From: Bryobacterales bacterium
GTDB taxonomy: Bacteria > Acidobacteriota > Terriglobia > Bryobacterales > Bryobacteraceae
Direction of reading: 5' to 3'
NCBI GenBank assembly: GCA_003166865.1
Contig: PMUP01000097.1
Location: forward strand, 225,798-289,797
Length of the DNA stretch: 64,000 bases
How positions within the stretch are numbered: position 1 is the first letter of the stretch; each line of letters opens with the position of its first letter. The notes below the pieces were generated by a model. The model saw only the letters and a program-made list of their open reading frames with translations. It was not told where the DNA came from and ran no database searches. The position numbers were made by a program, and so were the translations under genes. This document shows positions 33,094 to 41,982 of the stretch, piece by piece.

Positions 33094-34521
33094 GTGCCGG
33101 ACTGCATAAGAGCGCTGTGCATTGCAGGGATGTTGTGCCTGCCTCTGGTGCACGCAGTCTGTCAAGACGATCCTGACGGGCCAGTCGCGGCGCACGCGCG
33201 ACTGGTTGCCGAGGATCCGAAAAGCTCCCTGGCGCATTATCGGCTGGCCGAAGTGTATCTCCGGGAAAACAACTATCAATCGGCCGCCAACGAGTTTCGT
33301 GAGGCGCTGAGCGGCGATCAGGAACCGGTGTGGACCAACGTTTGGTCGCATATCCAGCTAGCCAGGATATTCGATGTCACGGGGCAGCACGATCGCGCGG
33401 TGAACGAGTACCGACAAGCGCAGCGAACCGGCGACAATACTGACGGCGCGCTGGATCAAGCGAACAATTACCTAAAGCGTGCGGAGAATGGGAATTACGT
33501 GCCGCGCCCTCAGCGTCTGTTGGTGAATGGCATTCCCATCGTGCCGATTCAGAAGACGGATCCGGAGTACACCGAACAGGCCCGTCTAGCGGAACTCGAA
33601 GGGACCGTGCTGCTGCGCGGCACGATCGGCGAGGACGGTTTCGCCCACGATCTTGAGGTGACGGAACCGGTGGGGCTGGGGCTGGACGAGAAGGCCATGG
33701 AGGCCGTGAAGCAATGGCATTATCAGCTCACCGTCACGACGGGTCAAATCGCTGTAGACTTTCGCCTCTCCACGAAACAATCGCGCTGGCACCTGATTCG
33801 GGTGCAATTCGATACGCCGCCGGGGACTTCGCGGCCGGTTTTCACGAACGCGCTATATCCGATTGGCGCGGGCCTTGGGCCGGAAGCGATCGAGGAAGGC
33901 ACGCTAGTGGTGGCGATGGGGCGCCTGGCGACTGCCAAACTCACGTTCGATGTCGACGAGCAGGGAGTCCCCGTGCATTTTCAGGTGCCGAATTCTTCCG
34001 AAGCCGTCTGGGGAAGCGAAGCGACGGCGATAGTTGGTCAGTGGCGATTCACGCCGGGCATGAAAAACGGAATCGCGGTCGCGGTGTCTTGCACGGTTGA
34101 GCTGGTATGGGGCGAGAGAGAACTGAACGACCCGATGCTAGCGCAAGTGCGCCAGGCGATGGCTGAGCAGACGGCTGCATCGTCCGATATCGTTCCACGT
34201 TCGACGGCCGGACCCAGCGGCATGGAAGCCACTAGGATTGCAGTGGATGCGCAAGCGCAGGCCTCGAAACTCGTGATAAGGATTCCGCCAGAATACCCAT
34301 CGGCGGCGAGCGTCAGCGGCTTGCGGGGCACGGTCCGGCTCCGCGTGCTGATCGGTATCGACGGGCGCGTCCGTCAGGCCGAGGTGATGGATGGCGATCC
34401 GGGTTTGATCCAGGCGGCCGCTGAGTCCGTGAAGCAGTGGGTGTATCAGCCGACGCTACTGAACGGACCGCCTGTGGAAGTGACCTTCGAGGCCGACGTG
34501 GATGTAGGTCCATCACGATAG
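33094..34521 (+). CDS. Secreted TPR protein with two or three TonB C-terminal-type domains
   Basis: 475 residues. A signal peptide (PDCIRALCIAGMLCLPLVHA) and a TPR unit (SSLAHYRLAEVYLRENNYQS) are followed by repeated TonB_C-like domains: TVLLRGTIGEDGFAHDLEVT...EAVKQWHYQLT, TAKLTFDVDEQGVPVHFQVP...VGQWRFTPGM and TVRLRVLIGIDGRVRQAEVM...VKQWVYQPTL. The start is GTG. In Acidobacteria such soluble TonB_C proteins are numerous and do not all energise receptors. There is no membrane helix other than the signal. Confidence 0.78.
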   Translation: MPDCIRALCIAGMLCLPLVHAVCQDDPDGPVAAHARLVAEDPKSSLAHYRLAEVYLRENNYQSAANEFREALSGDQEPVWTNVWSHIQLARIFDVTGQHDRAVNEYRQAQRTGDNTDGALDQANNYLKRAENGNYVPRPQRLLVNGIPIVPIQKTDPEYTEQARLAELEGTVLLRGTIGEDGFAHDLEVTEPVGLGLDEKAMEAVKQWHYQLTVTTGQIAVDFRLSTKQSRWHLIRVQFDTPPGTSRPVFTNALYPIGAGLGPEAIEEGTLVVAMGRLATAKLTFDVDEQGVPVHFQVPNSSEAVWGSEATAIVGQWRFTPGMKNGIAVAVSCTVELVWGERELNDPMLAQVRQAMAEQTAASSDIVPRSTAGPSGMEATRIAVDAQAQASKLVIRIPPEYPSAASVSGLRGTVRLRVLIGIDGRVRQAEVMDGDPGLIQAAAESVKQWVYQPTLLNGPPVEVTFEADVDVGPSR

Positions 34522-34533
34522 CGGACAGCAAAC

Positions 34534-34570
34534 TACTGCGTTAACTGCACCATTACTGCGTTAGCTGCAC
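34534..34570. repeat. Tandem duplication copying the end of the TIM-barrel hydrolase gene
   Basis: TACTGCGTTAACTGCAC at 34534-34550 and TACTGCGTTAGCTGCAC at 34554-34570 (16 of 17 identical, period 20). On the minus strand both read V-Q-L-T-Q-stop; the upstream copy is the real end of the gene at 34553, and the downstream one repeats the last codons and stop after it. Confidence 0.85.
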
Positions 34571-36562
34571 GACGTGCTGGCCACGCGGGAGACTGAGGAC
34601 GAAGCCGGCGCCGGATTCCGGCAGTTTTTCTTTGGCGACTGCGCCGTCGATTTCGATCTTGCTCGGGCGGGCGTTCAAAAGTGCAAGCGCGCGCGCGTTG
34701 CTTCGATAGGAGAACTGCAGGTCCTGGGTCGAGGCATTGGCGGAGTCCAGGTCTCCATTGAAATCGACGATGCGGAGGCTGGAGTCCTTGGGCGCGGGCT
34801 CAATGACGCTGGCTCCAGCGGGGAGCCAGAGGATGGTGTCGTTGCGAACGGGCCAGAGGTGGCCATTCACAAGCGCCGGACCCTGCCAGGAAACTCCCAC
34901 GCCCTGGCGCGAGTCGATGATGAGGCGCGTGCCGGTTTGTTCGGCCTTGTCCACGGTTGCGGCGGCGGAGGCGAGCAGAGACAGGTCGGGCGTCAGGATG
35001 GAATTCTCGAAGTACAAGGCGACCTGGGGAAAAGCCTGCGCGGCCACGTGGACGAGCTGGAACAATTCCGTTCCGGTTTGTTGCTTGGTGGGATAGACGT
35101 CCTGGTAGCGTTCGACGATGTTGATGTCGATGGCCAGGTGATCGGTGTGCTGCGTGATCGGCTGGTAACGCGCGGCGATTTGCGGATAGCGCTGGGGGCC
35201 GAGGTTCCAGATGGTGGCGGGATCTTCGATCAGAAACGTGAAATCATGCTGATCGAGCAGTGGCAGCACCCGCGAGGCGTCGGCGCCGATGAGATCGCGC
35301 ATGCGGGTATCGAAGCGGTCGTCCACATGCGTGAGCACGAAATCGAGATTGGGCTGGGCGGCGCGGATGGATTCGATCTCGCCGATCCATTTCTCCTGCT
35401 GGCGGCGCGCGAGGTCGGCGCGGTAGTCGAGAAAAGTTCGCAGACGCGCGGGGTCGGGATTGGTGGATTGAAACAGCTCGATGGGATCGAAACCGTTCAG
35501 GCCGTAGAACTCGTCGCGCACATCCTGGTTCATGGGCGTGAAGCGGGCTGGGTTGGCGGCGCCCTCGAGCGATTCAAAGTAGAGCTCGGCAAGGTTGACG
35601 CCATCCCAATCGAAGCGGCTGATCAGCTGTTTCACGCCCGCGGATACGGCGGCTGAACACTCGGGATTGCTCAGGTTCATGAGCTCGCGCCAATCCAACT
35701 GGGCATCTTGAAGAATGGCGGTTTTTTCGCGCCACTCGGGATGATCGTCCCAGAACTTTTCGCTGACGTGGGGGAGTTCGAGCCAGACGTAAACCAGGAT
35801 CGCGTTGCGGTGGCAGGCTTCAATGAGACGGCGCAAATATTCGTCGGACTCGGGCGTCGATTCGTAGTAGTGCCAGCCGGCGACATGCAGCGCGCTGATA
35901 CCGGCTTTGCGCCAACGCTCGGCGAAATAATCCAGATCGACGCGGGAGCGATAAGCGCCGTCGAAGAAGGCCCACAGGCGCTGGCTGCGGAACGGAGGCG
36001 TGACGCCGAGATCGTGGAGAGCCTGGAGCAGGTATGGGAAGCGTTCATAGCCTTCCTTGCCGGGCGGGGCGGCGATCCACAGCACGGCGCCGGAGCCGCG
36101 GTGGAGCGCGACCATCACGGGAGCATGATCCCAGCGTTCAGCGGCCAGGACAGTTGCGTCCTTGGGCAGATCGAAGACCGGGATTTCGAGCGGCGTCTCC
36201 CAGACGATGGATAGCTTGGGCGCGCGCTGATCGACGATGCTGTGCACAACGACGCGCTTGGTGGCCGGTTTAAAGCCGAGCGCGGCCGCGAGATCGCTGG
36301 GGCCTTCCAGGACCACCACGCCGCCTTGCTCCACCCGCTGAATCCACTGGGGAACGGATCGGGGCGCGACCTGGCGAACGACGATTAAATTCGCGGGGCC
36401 GCCGACCGCGCGCGTGAGTCCGATGGCGGACAAGATTTGAGGCCAGGGCCCGGGATCGTCGCCGGCAATGTAGTAGTTGAAGGTACTGCGCTGAAGCGAA
36501 GCGGCGTGGAGAGCAGCCGCGAGCAAGAGAGAAGCGAACGCAAATCTAACGCGTGAAAGCAT
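34553..36562 (-). CDS. Secreted TIM-barrel glycoside hydrolase-like protein of an exopolysaccharide-type gene pair
   Basis: About 669 residues with a signal peptide. N-terminal Rossmann-like region (LIVVRQVAPRSVPQWIQRVE), then a TIM-barrel with LWAFFDGAYRSRVDLDYFAE, ILVYVWLELPHVSEKFWDD, FDWDGVNLAELYFES and DFVLTHVDDRF; the pattern D-x-x-E in the barrel and the position beside a TPR/beta-barrel gene recall the hydrolase-like domains of PgaB and PelA, but I cannot name its family with certainty. It starts inside the TPR gene's end (17-base overlap, ATG 36562), so translation is coupled. Likely cuts or trims a secreted polysaccharide in the periplasm. Confidence 0.6.
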   Translation of the reverse strand: MLSRVRFAFASLLLAAALHAASLQRSTFNYYIAGDDPGPWPQILSAIGLTRAVGGPANLIVVRQVAPRSVPQWIQRVEQGGVVVLEGPSDLAAALGFKPATKRVVVHSIVDQRAPKLSIVWETPLEIPVFDLPKDATVLAAERWDHAPVMVALHRGSGAVLWIAAPPGKEGYERFPYLLQALHDLGVTPPFRSQRLWAFFDGAYRSRVDLDYFAERWRKAGISALHVAGWHYYESTPESDEYLRRLIEACHRNAILVYVWLELPHVSEKFWDDHPEWREKTAILQDAQLDWRELMNLSNPECSAAVSAGVKQLISRFDWDGVNLAELYFESLEGAANPARFTPMNQDVRDEFYGLNGFDPIELFQSTNPDPARLRTFLDYRADLARRQQEKWIGEIESIRAAQPNLDFVLTHVDDRFDTRMRDLIGADASRVLPLLDQHDFTFLIEDPATIWNLGPQRYPQIAARYQPITQHTDHLAIDINIVERYQDVYPTKQQTGTELFQLVHVAAQAFPQVALYFENSILTPDLSLLASAAATVDKAEQTGTRLIIDSRQGVGVSWQGPALVNGHLWPVRNDTILWLPAGASVIEPAPKDSSLRIVDFNGDLDSANASTQDLQFSYRSNARALALLNARPSKIEIDGAVAKEKLPESGAGFVLSLPRGQHVVQLTQ

Positions 36563-38579
36563 ACCAGAGTCCAACTCGCAAATCGAAGAAATTGGGACGG
36601 CGCGGGTTATCCAGATTGACGAAGTAGGCGCCGCGCAGAAAGTTCACCGAGAACAGCAGCGACTTCGGCAGATCGCGGAATCGGAAGCGCAGGCCGGGGC
36701 CGGTTTCGCCGTAATTGGCCCAGTACTGGCGCAGGCGATCGCCGGTAGCGTTCGCGTTCCAGTAGAGTTGCGACTGGAAACCGCCGAAGCCCTCCATAGG
36801 AGCGAAGGTATAGCCTCCACGATTTTGCGAATAGAAGAGCAGGTCGTCTTGAAAGCGGCTGACGAAGACCATGTCATCGTTGGTTTCAAAGTAGAGGCCC
36901 TTGGAGCTGTTCATGAGATGGCCGAAGCCCTTGGCGCCGGAGATACCGCCGCGATAGTCGGGAATCATCCTGCCTTCGTCCGTGCGGCTGGGAAGATAAT
37001 TGACCGATTCGCCCGCTTCAAACCATGCGTTAATGCCGCGCCAGGGAGTGGTGGCGGCGCCGGCGGCAAAAATGAAGGAGCTTTCCGACAGATACTGCGG
37101 ATTGATATTCCCGGCGGTGGGCCCAATGGTTCCCTTCAGATCGCCATCGAATCGAATAGAGAGATAGGGGCGAAAGGGAAGGCGCCCGAGTCTCAACTCG
37201 GTTTTCACCTGGCCGTAGCCGAAGGCATCGTGCCAGCGTGTGGAAAAGAACGGATAGATCCAGACGGTGGTGCGGAAGAGGGCGAACTGAGCCGCGAGGT
37301 TATGGTAGGCCTTCTTGGCTTCATCGGAGATGGAGGAATCGGGACTTTGGCTCGCGAGTTTGAACCATTTCATGGAGTCGCGGTCGTCGTGCAGGATATT
37401 GTAGACCCAGCCGAGCTTGAGCATCACGGAAAAATCGACTGGATCGTTTTCCTGAGCGATGGTCAGGTATTTGAGGGCGTCCTTGAGGTAGCCCGCCTGC
37501 ATGCTCCTTTCGCCGAGCGTCTTGGCTTCCTGGGAGGTTTGTTGCGCTGAACCGAGGCGGTTGCGCAGGGTTTGCGGAAGTTTGAGGGCTACGCGGGCGC
37601 GATCGGCCAGCTCCTCGTCATCGCCTTTGAGGACTTGATCGAGCAGCGGTTGCGCACCGGCCTGATCTTGACGATTCAGGATCAAGAATCCAAGCTGGGC
37701 GGAGGTGAGGAGATCGCTTGGGTCAGCTTGGTGGAGGGTTTGAAACTGGCGTTCAGCCTCATCCTGCTTGCCCATGGCTAGGAGCAGATAGGCGTATTCG
37801 CGGCGCAGCTCGAAATTGCTGGGATCGATCTCGAGGGCCTTCTGAAATTCGTACACGTATGGGTAGCGATCGGGCAGGAGCTCCCGGGCACGCTCAGCCA
37901 CGCGAGGTTGGCCGCCGCGCGAAGCTGCCAGCAGGATGAAGTCGGCGTCTTCGGCGCGGTCGAGCATCTTCCAGACGCGGCCGAGGTCGAGCATCAAGGA
38001 GCGCTCGGCGGGCCGGAGCTTCCAGGCCTTTTCGTAGTGTTCGGCGGCCAGATCGAGTTGATCGCGCTGTTCGGCCAGCGCGGCCAGTTCCTGGTGCGCG
38101 CTGAAATTGTCGGGGGAGACCTCGAGCGCTTTGAGCCAGCGTGCGATGCCGGTCGCAAGGGGCCCGTCTATATTGTGAAAAGCCTGCTCAGCGGTATCTT
38201 GAAGGGTTGCCTGGCCGGTTTTGCGGATCCGATCGAAGATGCGGCGGGCCTCGGCTTGCTGCTTGGTTTCATAGCACAGGAACGCGTATTCGAGCGCGAC
38301 ATGCTGATCGGCGGGATCCAGCCGCATGGCTTCGCCGAATTGATCGCGGGCAGCTTCGTTCTCTCCGACTTTCAGAAGTGTGTAGGCGAGGTCTTTACGG
38401 ATGGAGGCGCGGTTCGGCGAGAGAGCAAGGGCTTGGCCAAAGCTGGCGATGGCTTGATCGTAGGCTTTGTCCCGCAAAGCCTGGTAGGCACGCTCGAGCG
38501 GCTGGTACGCGGGATCGGGGGGTTGGGCCGAGATCGAGCTTAGAGCCAGCGCAAGGAAGAACGTGATTCGTGACACCAT
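36546..38579 (-). CDS. TPR outer-membrane beta-barrel protein (NfrA/PgaA/BcsC-like)
   Basis: 677 residues. A signal peptide (TFFLALALSSISAQ) precedes at least ten TPR-like helices (ALRDKAYDQAIASFGQALAL, GENEAARDQFGEAMRLDPAD, ELRREYAYLLLAMGKQDEAE), then a C-terminal region of about 240 residues with alternating strands and aromatic girdles (YPFFSTRWHDAFGYGQVKTE, INAWFEAGESVNYLPS, LYFETNDDMVFVS), ending in LRVGLWYAFTR like an outer-membrane barrel. The layout equals NfrA, PgaA and BcsC, which export polysaccharide. No synthase gene is nearby, so the pair with the hydrolase-like gene is an orphan. Confidence 0.72.
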   Translation of the reverse strand: MVSRITFFLALALSSISAQPPDPAYQPLERAYQALRDKAYDQAIASFGQALALSPNRASIRKDLAYTLLKVGENEAARDQFGEAMRLDPADQHVALEYAFLCYETKQQAEARRIFDRIRKTGQATLQDTAEQAFHNIDGPLATGIARWLKALEVSPDNFSAHQELAALAEQRDQLDLAAEHYEKAWKLRPAERSLMLDLGRVWKMLDRAEDADFILLAASRGGQPRVAERARELLPDRYPYVYEFQKALEIDPSNFELRREYAYLLLAMGKQDEAERQFQTLHQADPSDLLTSAQLGFLILNRQDQAGAQPLLDQVLKGDDEELADRARVALKLPQTLRNRLGSAQQTSQEAKTLGERSMQAGYLKDALKYLTIAQENDPVDFSVMLKLGWVYNILHDDRDSMKWFKLASQSPDSSISDEAKKAYHNLAAQFALFRTTVWIYPFFSTRWHDAFGYGQVKTELRLGRLPFRPYLSIRFDGDLKGTIGPTAGNINPQYLSESSFIFAAGAATTPWRGINAWFEAGESVNYLPSRTDEGRMIPDYRGGISGAKGFGHLMNSSKGLYFETNDDMVFVSRFQDDLLFYSQNRGGYTFAPMEGFGGFQSQLYWNANATGDRLRQYWANYGETGPGLRFRFRDLPKSLLFSVNFLRGAYFVNLDNPRRPNFFDLRVGLWYAFTR

Positions 38580-38675
38580 GCCCCTTCTTAGGACATAGGG
38601 CTAGTGCCGGGGAGGCTAAATTTCTCTCATTTTTGGTGAGAGGTTCCTGGGAAATCACGTGCTCTAACCGTCCGG

Positions 38676-39227
38676 TCAGGCTGGAAATCCGATGCGACGC
38701 TTGCTCGGGTCCGGCCTCGGTTCCAGCAATGCGCGAATGGCGTCGAAGACTTCTTGGATTTGAGCATCGTGGGTTTGAAATTTACCCTCCAGTTCTTCGA
38801 GCCGCTGAGCCAGCTCGTGGTGCGTGGCCAGAATTTCACGGAGCTTGACGAAGGCGCGCATTATGGCGATATTCACCTGGACTGCGCGAGTGCTCTTGAG
38901 GACGCTGGATAGCATCGCCACGCCCTGCTCGGTGAATGCGTAGGGACGATAACGCCGCCCGCCGCGGGAAGAGTTTGATATCGCAATTTGCGATGTCAAA
39001 GACGAGGCTTCGAGTGCCGTGAGCTGGAACATGAAATCTTTCGGAAAGCGGCTGCGGTTCCGCTTGACTTGCTCGTTGAGGCGGAAGGTGGGGACTTGGT
39101 AGAGGCGTGCCAGATCGGCGTCTAGCATGACCTTTTGGCCGCGGAGGAAGTAAATGGTCTTCTCGAGGGACGGGATCCGCGGCGCTGAGGGCCTGCGGAC
39201 GAGAGCTCGCGTCTTTTTGGTTGCCAT
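38676..39227 (-). CDS. ORF6N-domain DNA-binding protein
   Basis: About 183 residues. The ORF6N domain, about residues 20-110, is seen as IPSLEKTIYFLRGQKVMLDA, LARLYQVPTFRLNEQVKRNR, RFPKDFMFQLT and YAFTEQGVAMLSSVL, then a C-terminal coiled coil (LREILATHHELAQRLEELEG). The domain is shared with phage antirepressor-type proteins and is often carried on mobile DNA, but no other phage gene is present. I start at ATG 39227 because the preceding 12 codons lack conservation. Confidence 0.85.
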   Translation of the reverse strand: MATKKTRALVRRPSAPRIPSLEKTIYFLRGQKVMLDADLARLYQVPTFRLNEQVKRNRSRFPKDFMFQLTALEASSLTSQIAISNSSRGGRRYRPYAFTEQGVAMLSSVLKSTRAVQVNIAIMRAFVKLREILATHHELAQRLEELEGKFQTHDAQIQEVFDAIRALLEPRPDPSKRRIGFPA

Positions 39228-39379
39228 GCACAGGAAGTAGCCCGAGCGAGAAGGTTGTCTCACCGGAGTGGGAGGGAGTAAGTGAGTAATTCAGATCCGT
39301 AAGCGCGCTGACGCCGCGAGGGGCCGGAGCTACTCGGATTTGACGCCGTCGGACTTCCGGTATTCGGCCCAGCGCCGCT

Positions 39380-39826
39380 TCATAGCCGAGTGGAGTCGAG
39401 AACGAATGTTACCGGGCCATCGTTGACAAGATGGATTTCCATCTCGGCCTGGAAGACGCCCGTTGCCACGGTGACGTTACTGGACTCTAAACGTTGCACA
39501 AAATATTCGTACAGGCCGCGGGCGTGCTCTGGAGAAGCAGCCTGGTCAAAGCCAGGACGGCGGCCTTTTCTGCAGTCGCCATACAAAGTGAATTGGGAGA
39601 CAACTAACAGCGCACCGCCGGCATCCAGCAGACTGCGGTTCATGCGGCCTGCATCGTCGGGAAAAACGCGGAGTTGGATGACTTTGGATGCGAGGTAATC
39701 GGCGTCCTCGCGAGTATCCTGGTGAGTAACGCCAAGCAGAATCACCAATCCGGCGCCGATGGAACCTACGGTTTCGCCGGCGACTTCGACGTGTGCGCGA
39801 GTGACGCGCTGCAGGACGATTCTCAT
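39380..39826 (-). CDS. dtd: D-aminoacyl-tRNA deacylase
   Basis: 148 residues: [18 protein letters not shown] at the N-terminus, the catalytic [17 protein letters not shown] segment and the C-terminal [11 protein letters not shown] containing the cross-subunit Gly-Pro motif. Dtd removes D-amino acids (and glycine from tRNA-Ala) from mischarged tRNAs. The open frame starts 12 codons earlier, but ATG 39826 gives the universal N-terminus. Confidence 0.95.
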   Translation of the reverse strand: MRIVLQRVTRAHVEVAGETVGSIGAGLVILLGVTHQDTREDADYLASKVIQLRVFPDDAGRMNRSLLDAGGALLVVSQFTLYGDCRKGRRPGFDQAASPEHARGLYEYFVQRLESSNVTVATGVFQAEMEIHLVNDGPVTFVLDSTRL

Positions 39827-39930
39827 GCCATGCGCCCGTTCGGCAAAGGACCAGTATGGCATTCATAGGGCCCGGGGTAAGCCACGCTAAGGCGATTACC
39901 CGATCTCTAATTGGCCCAAAAGTCCTGATA

Positions 39931-40239
39931 ATGGAGTTAATGATCCATCGCGGCATCTTCAAGCGCAAGCGTACCCACAGCAAGATACCGGGCGGCTTCT
40001 TCAGCTTTGAAGAAGAGGGCGCGAACACTCGTCTGTACGGTTTCGGCCACGGCGAGCACCTACGATTGCGTGACGAGTTCGGCAACATTTGGCGCGGCAC
40101 CGCCGAGAAAGTAAGTGAGGAGTCGGTGAGATACACATTTCGCGACGCCAACGGCCGCACGATCACGGGCGTTTCCGACAGCTTCGGCATTGTGCTGCGC
40201 GACGGGCACGGCAAAACCTGGCGCGGGTTCATCGAGTAG
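39931..40239 (+). CDS. Small hypothetical protein
   Basis: About 102 residues without signal or membrane segment; charged, with HRGIFKRKRTHSKIPGGFFS, a Gly-rich turn (YGFGHGEHLRLRDEFGNIWR) and a second similar strand pair (GRTITGVSDSFGIVLRDGHG-KTWRGFIE). The two W-R-G ends (IWRGTAE and TWRGFIE) suggest an internal duplication of about 50 residues. Family not recognised. Start chosen at ATG 39931; a second ATG three codons later has GGAG just upstream. Confidence 0.5.
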   Translation: MELMIHRGIFKRKRTHSKIPGGFFSFEEEGANTRLYGFGHGEHLRLRDEFGNIWRGTAEKVSEESVRYTFRDANGRTITGVSDSFGIVLRDGHGKTWRGFIE

Positions 40240-40273
40240 TTCCGTTCTAGTTGGGATGCATCGCTTTTAGCTC

Positions 40274-40304
40274 CAGTTCATCAATTTTAATGCAGTTCAT
40301 CAAT
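40274..40304 (+). repeat. Direct repeat upstream of purM, candidate operator
   Basis: CAGTTCATCAAT occurs at 40274-40285 and 40293-40304 (period 19, about two helical turns). A TATCAT hexamer follows at 40309-40314 before the purM ATG at 40343. The spacing and location suggest a regulator binding site, but slippage duplication is equally possible. Confidence 0.4.
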
Positions 40305-40342
40305 CGCGTATCATAGTGATTCACGCAGGGTGATTCGCGGCG

Positions 40343-41386
40343 ATGGCGTTTCAAAAACCGGTCACTTACCAGGACGCGGGAGTCAGCATTGATGAAGCCG
40401 ACCGCGCGGTATCACTCATTCGCAAGCATGCGCGCGGCACGTTCACGCGCGGCGTACTGACGGACATCGGCAGCTTCGGCGGCGGCTATTTGTTGTCGGG
40501 CTGGAAGAATCCGGTGCTGGTGAGTTCGGCCGATGGCGTGGGGACCAAGGTGAAGATCGCGTTTCTCACCGGGCGGCACGACACCATCGGCGAGGACCTG
40601 GTGAATCATTGCGTCAACGATATCGCCGTGCAAGGGGCGGTTCCGTTGTTTTTCCTCGACTATTTCGCGGTGGGCAAGCTGGACGCAAACGTCGCGGGGC
40701 AGGTAATCGAAGGCGTGGCGCGAGGCTGCCGTAACAATGGATGCGCGCTGATCGGCGGCGAGACGGCCGAAATGCCGGGCCTGTACCAAAAGGGTGAATA
40801 CGATCTGGCGGGATTCATTGTAGGCGGCGTGGAGCGCAGGCGAATGCTGACCGGCGCCGGGATTCGGCCGGGTGACGTGCTACTGGGCTTGCCATCCAAC
40901 GGGCTGCACACCAATGGCTACTCGCTGGCGCGCAAACTGCTGTTTGAGATCGCGCGGCGGCCGCTCACCAGGGCATTGGCGGACGAGCTGTTGAAAGTGC
41001 ACCGCAGTTACTTGAGGCCAATCCGCGCATTGATGGACGCGCGATTGCTGAAGGGCGCGGCTCACATTACCGGCGGGGGAATCACGGACAACACGCCACG
41101 GATTCTGCCGGAGGGCATGGCGGCGCGCGTGGATGTTTCGAGCTGGACGGTTCCGCCGTTTTTCGAGGAGCTGCGCGCGATCGGCAAACTCGATCTGGCC
41201 GACTACCGGCGAACCTTCAACCTGGGCATCGGGATGATTCTGGTGCTGGCCAAGCGGAATCTCGGCAAGGCTGAGGCGATCTTGAGCAGCCTGGGCGAAG
41301 CGTGCTTCCAGATGGGTGACGTGGTGGAGTCGCGCGGGCCACGCGTTGTTTACAGCGGCGGTGGCGGTGAGGTGGGTGATAGTTGA
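40343..41386 (+). CDS. purM: Phosphoribosylformylglycinamidine cyclo-ligase
   Basis: 347 residues. ATP-dependent ring closure giving AIR in purine synthesis. Seen: GSFGGGYLL, SADGVGTKVKIA, NDIAVQGAVPLFFLDYFAVG, GGETAEMPGLY, GLPSNGLHTNGYSLAR and ITGGGITDNTPRILP. The family's length is normal. Its TGA overlaps the TTG start of purN by three bases. Confidence 0.96.
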   Translation: MAFQKPVTYQDAGVSIDEADRAVSLIRKHARGTFTRGVLTDIGSFGGGYLLSGWKNPVLVSSADGVGTKVKIAFLTGRHDTIGEDLVNHCVNDIAVQGAVPLFFLDYFAVGKLDANVAGQVIEGVARGCRNNGCALIGGETAEMPGLYQKGEYDLAGFIVGGVERRRMLTGAGIRPGDVLLGLPSNGLHTNGYSLARKLLFEIARRPLTRALADELLKVHRSYLRPIRALMDARLLKGAAHITGGGITDNTPRILPEGMAARVDVSSWTVPPFFEELRAIGKLDLADYRRTFNLGIGMILVLAKRNLGKAEAILSSLGEACFQMGDVVESRGPRVVYSGGGGEVGDS

Positions 41387-41982
41387 AGCGGCTGGGCATC
41401 CTGCTTTCCGGGCGCGGCTCGAATTTTGAAGCGATCGCGGACAACGTGCAGCGCGGGCGCCTGACCGCGGAGATCGCGGTGGTGATTTCGAACCGCCAAG
41501 AGGCACGGGGCATCGTGGCCGCGCGGGCGCGAGGATTGCCCGCCGTAGTGTTGCCTTCTCAGGGAATCGCGCGCGAAGAGTACGATCGGCGCCTGGTGGC
41601 CGAACTCGAATGGCACCGCGTGGATTTGGTCTGTCTGGCCGGCTTCATGCGGCTACTCTCGGCCGACTTTTGCCGGGCCTTCCCGTTGCGAGTGCTGAAC
41701 ATTCATCCATCGCTGTTACCGGCCTTTCCAGGACTGAATGCGCAGAGGCAGGCACTCGAACACGGCGCGAAAATCAGCGGATGCACCGTGCATTTCGTGG
41801 ACGAGCAGTTGGATGCGGGTCCGATTATTTTGCAGGCGGCCGTGCCGGTGCTGGATGATGACACCGAAGAGACGCTGGCGGCTCGGATTCTGATTGAGGA
41901 GCACCGCATTTACAGCGAGGCAATTGCTCTCGTCTTGTCCGAGCGCTGGAGGATCGAAGGCCGGCGCGTGATCGCAAAGTGA
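41383..41982 (+). CDS. purN: Phosphoribosylglycinamide formyltransferase
   Basis: 199 residues. Transfers formyl from 10-formyltetrahydrofolate to GAR. Seen: LLSGRGSNFEAI, VISNRQEARGIVAARARGLP, and the catalytic segment LNIHPSLLPAFPGLNAQ with CTVHFVDEQLDAGPII (His and Asp catalytic residues). TTG start overlaps the purM stop (TTGA). The following gene begins in its last codons. Confidence 0.95.
   Translation: MKRLGILLSGRGSNFEAIADNVQRGRLTAEIAVVISNRQEARGIVAARARGLPAVVLPSQGIAREEYDRRLVAELEWHRVDLVCLAGFMRLLSADFCRAFPLRVLNIHPSLLPAFPGLNAQRQALEHGAKISGCTVHFVDEQLDAGPIILQAAVPVLDDDTEETLAARILIEEHRIYSEAIALVLSERWRIEGRRVIAK

Noticed and set aside
38676-39227. Possible prophage because of the ORF6N domain
   Set aside because: No integrase, capsid, terminase or attachment site around it; the domain alone also occurs in chromosomal genes.
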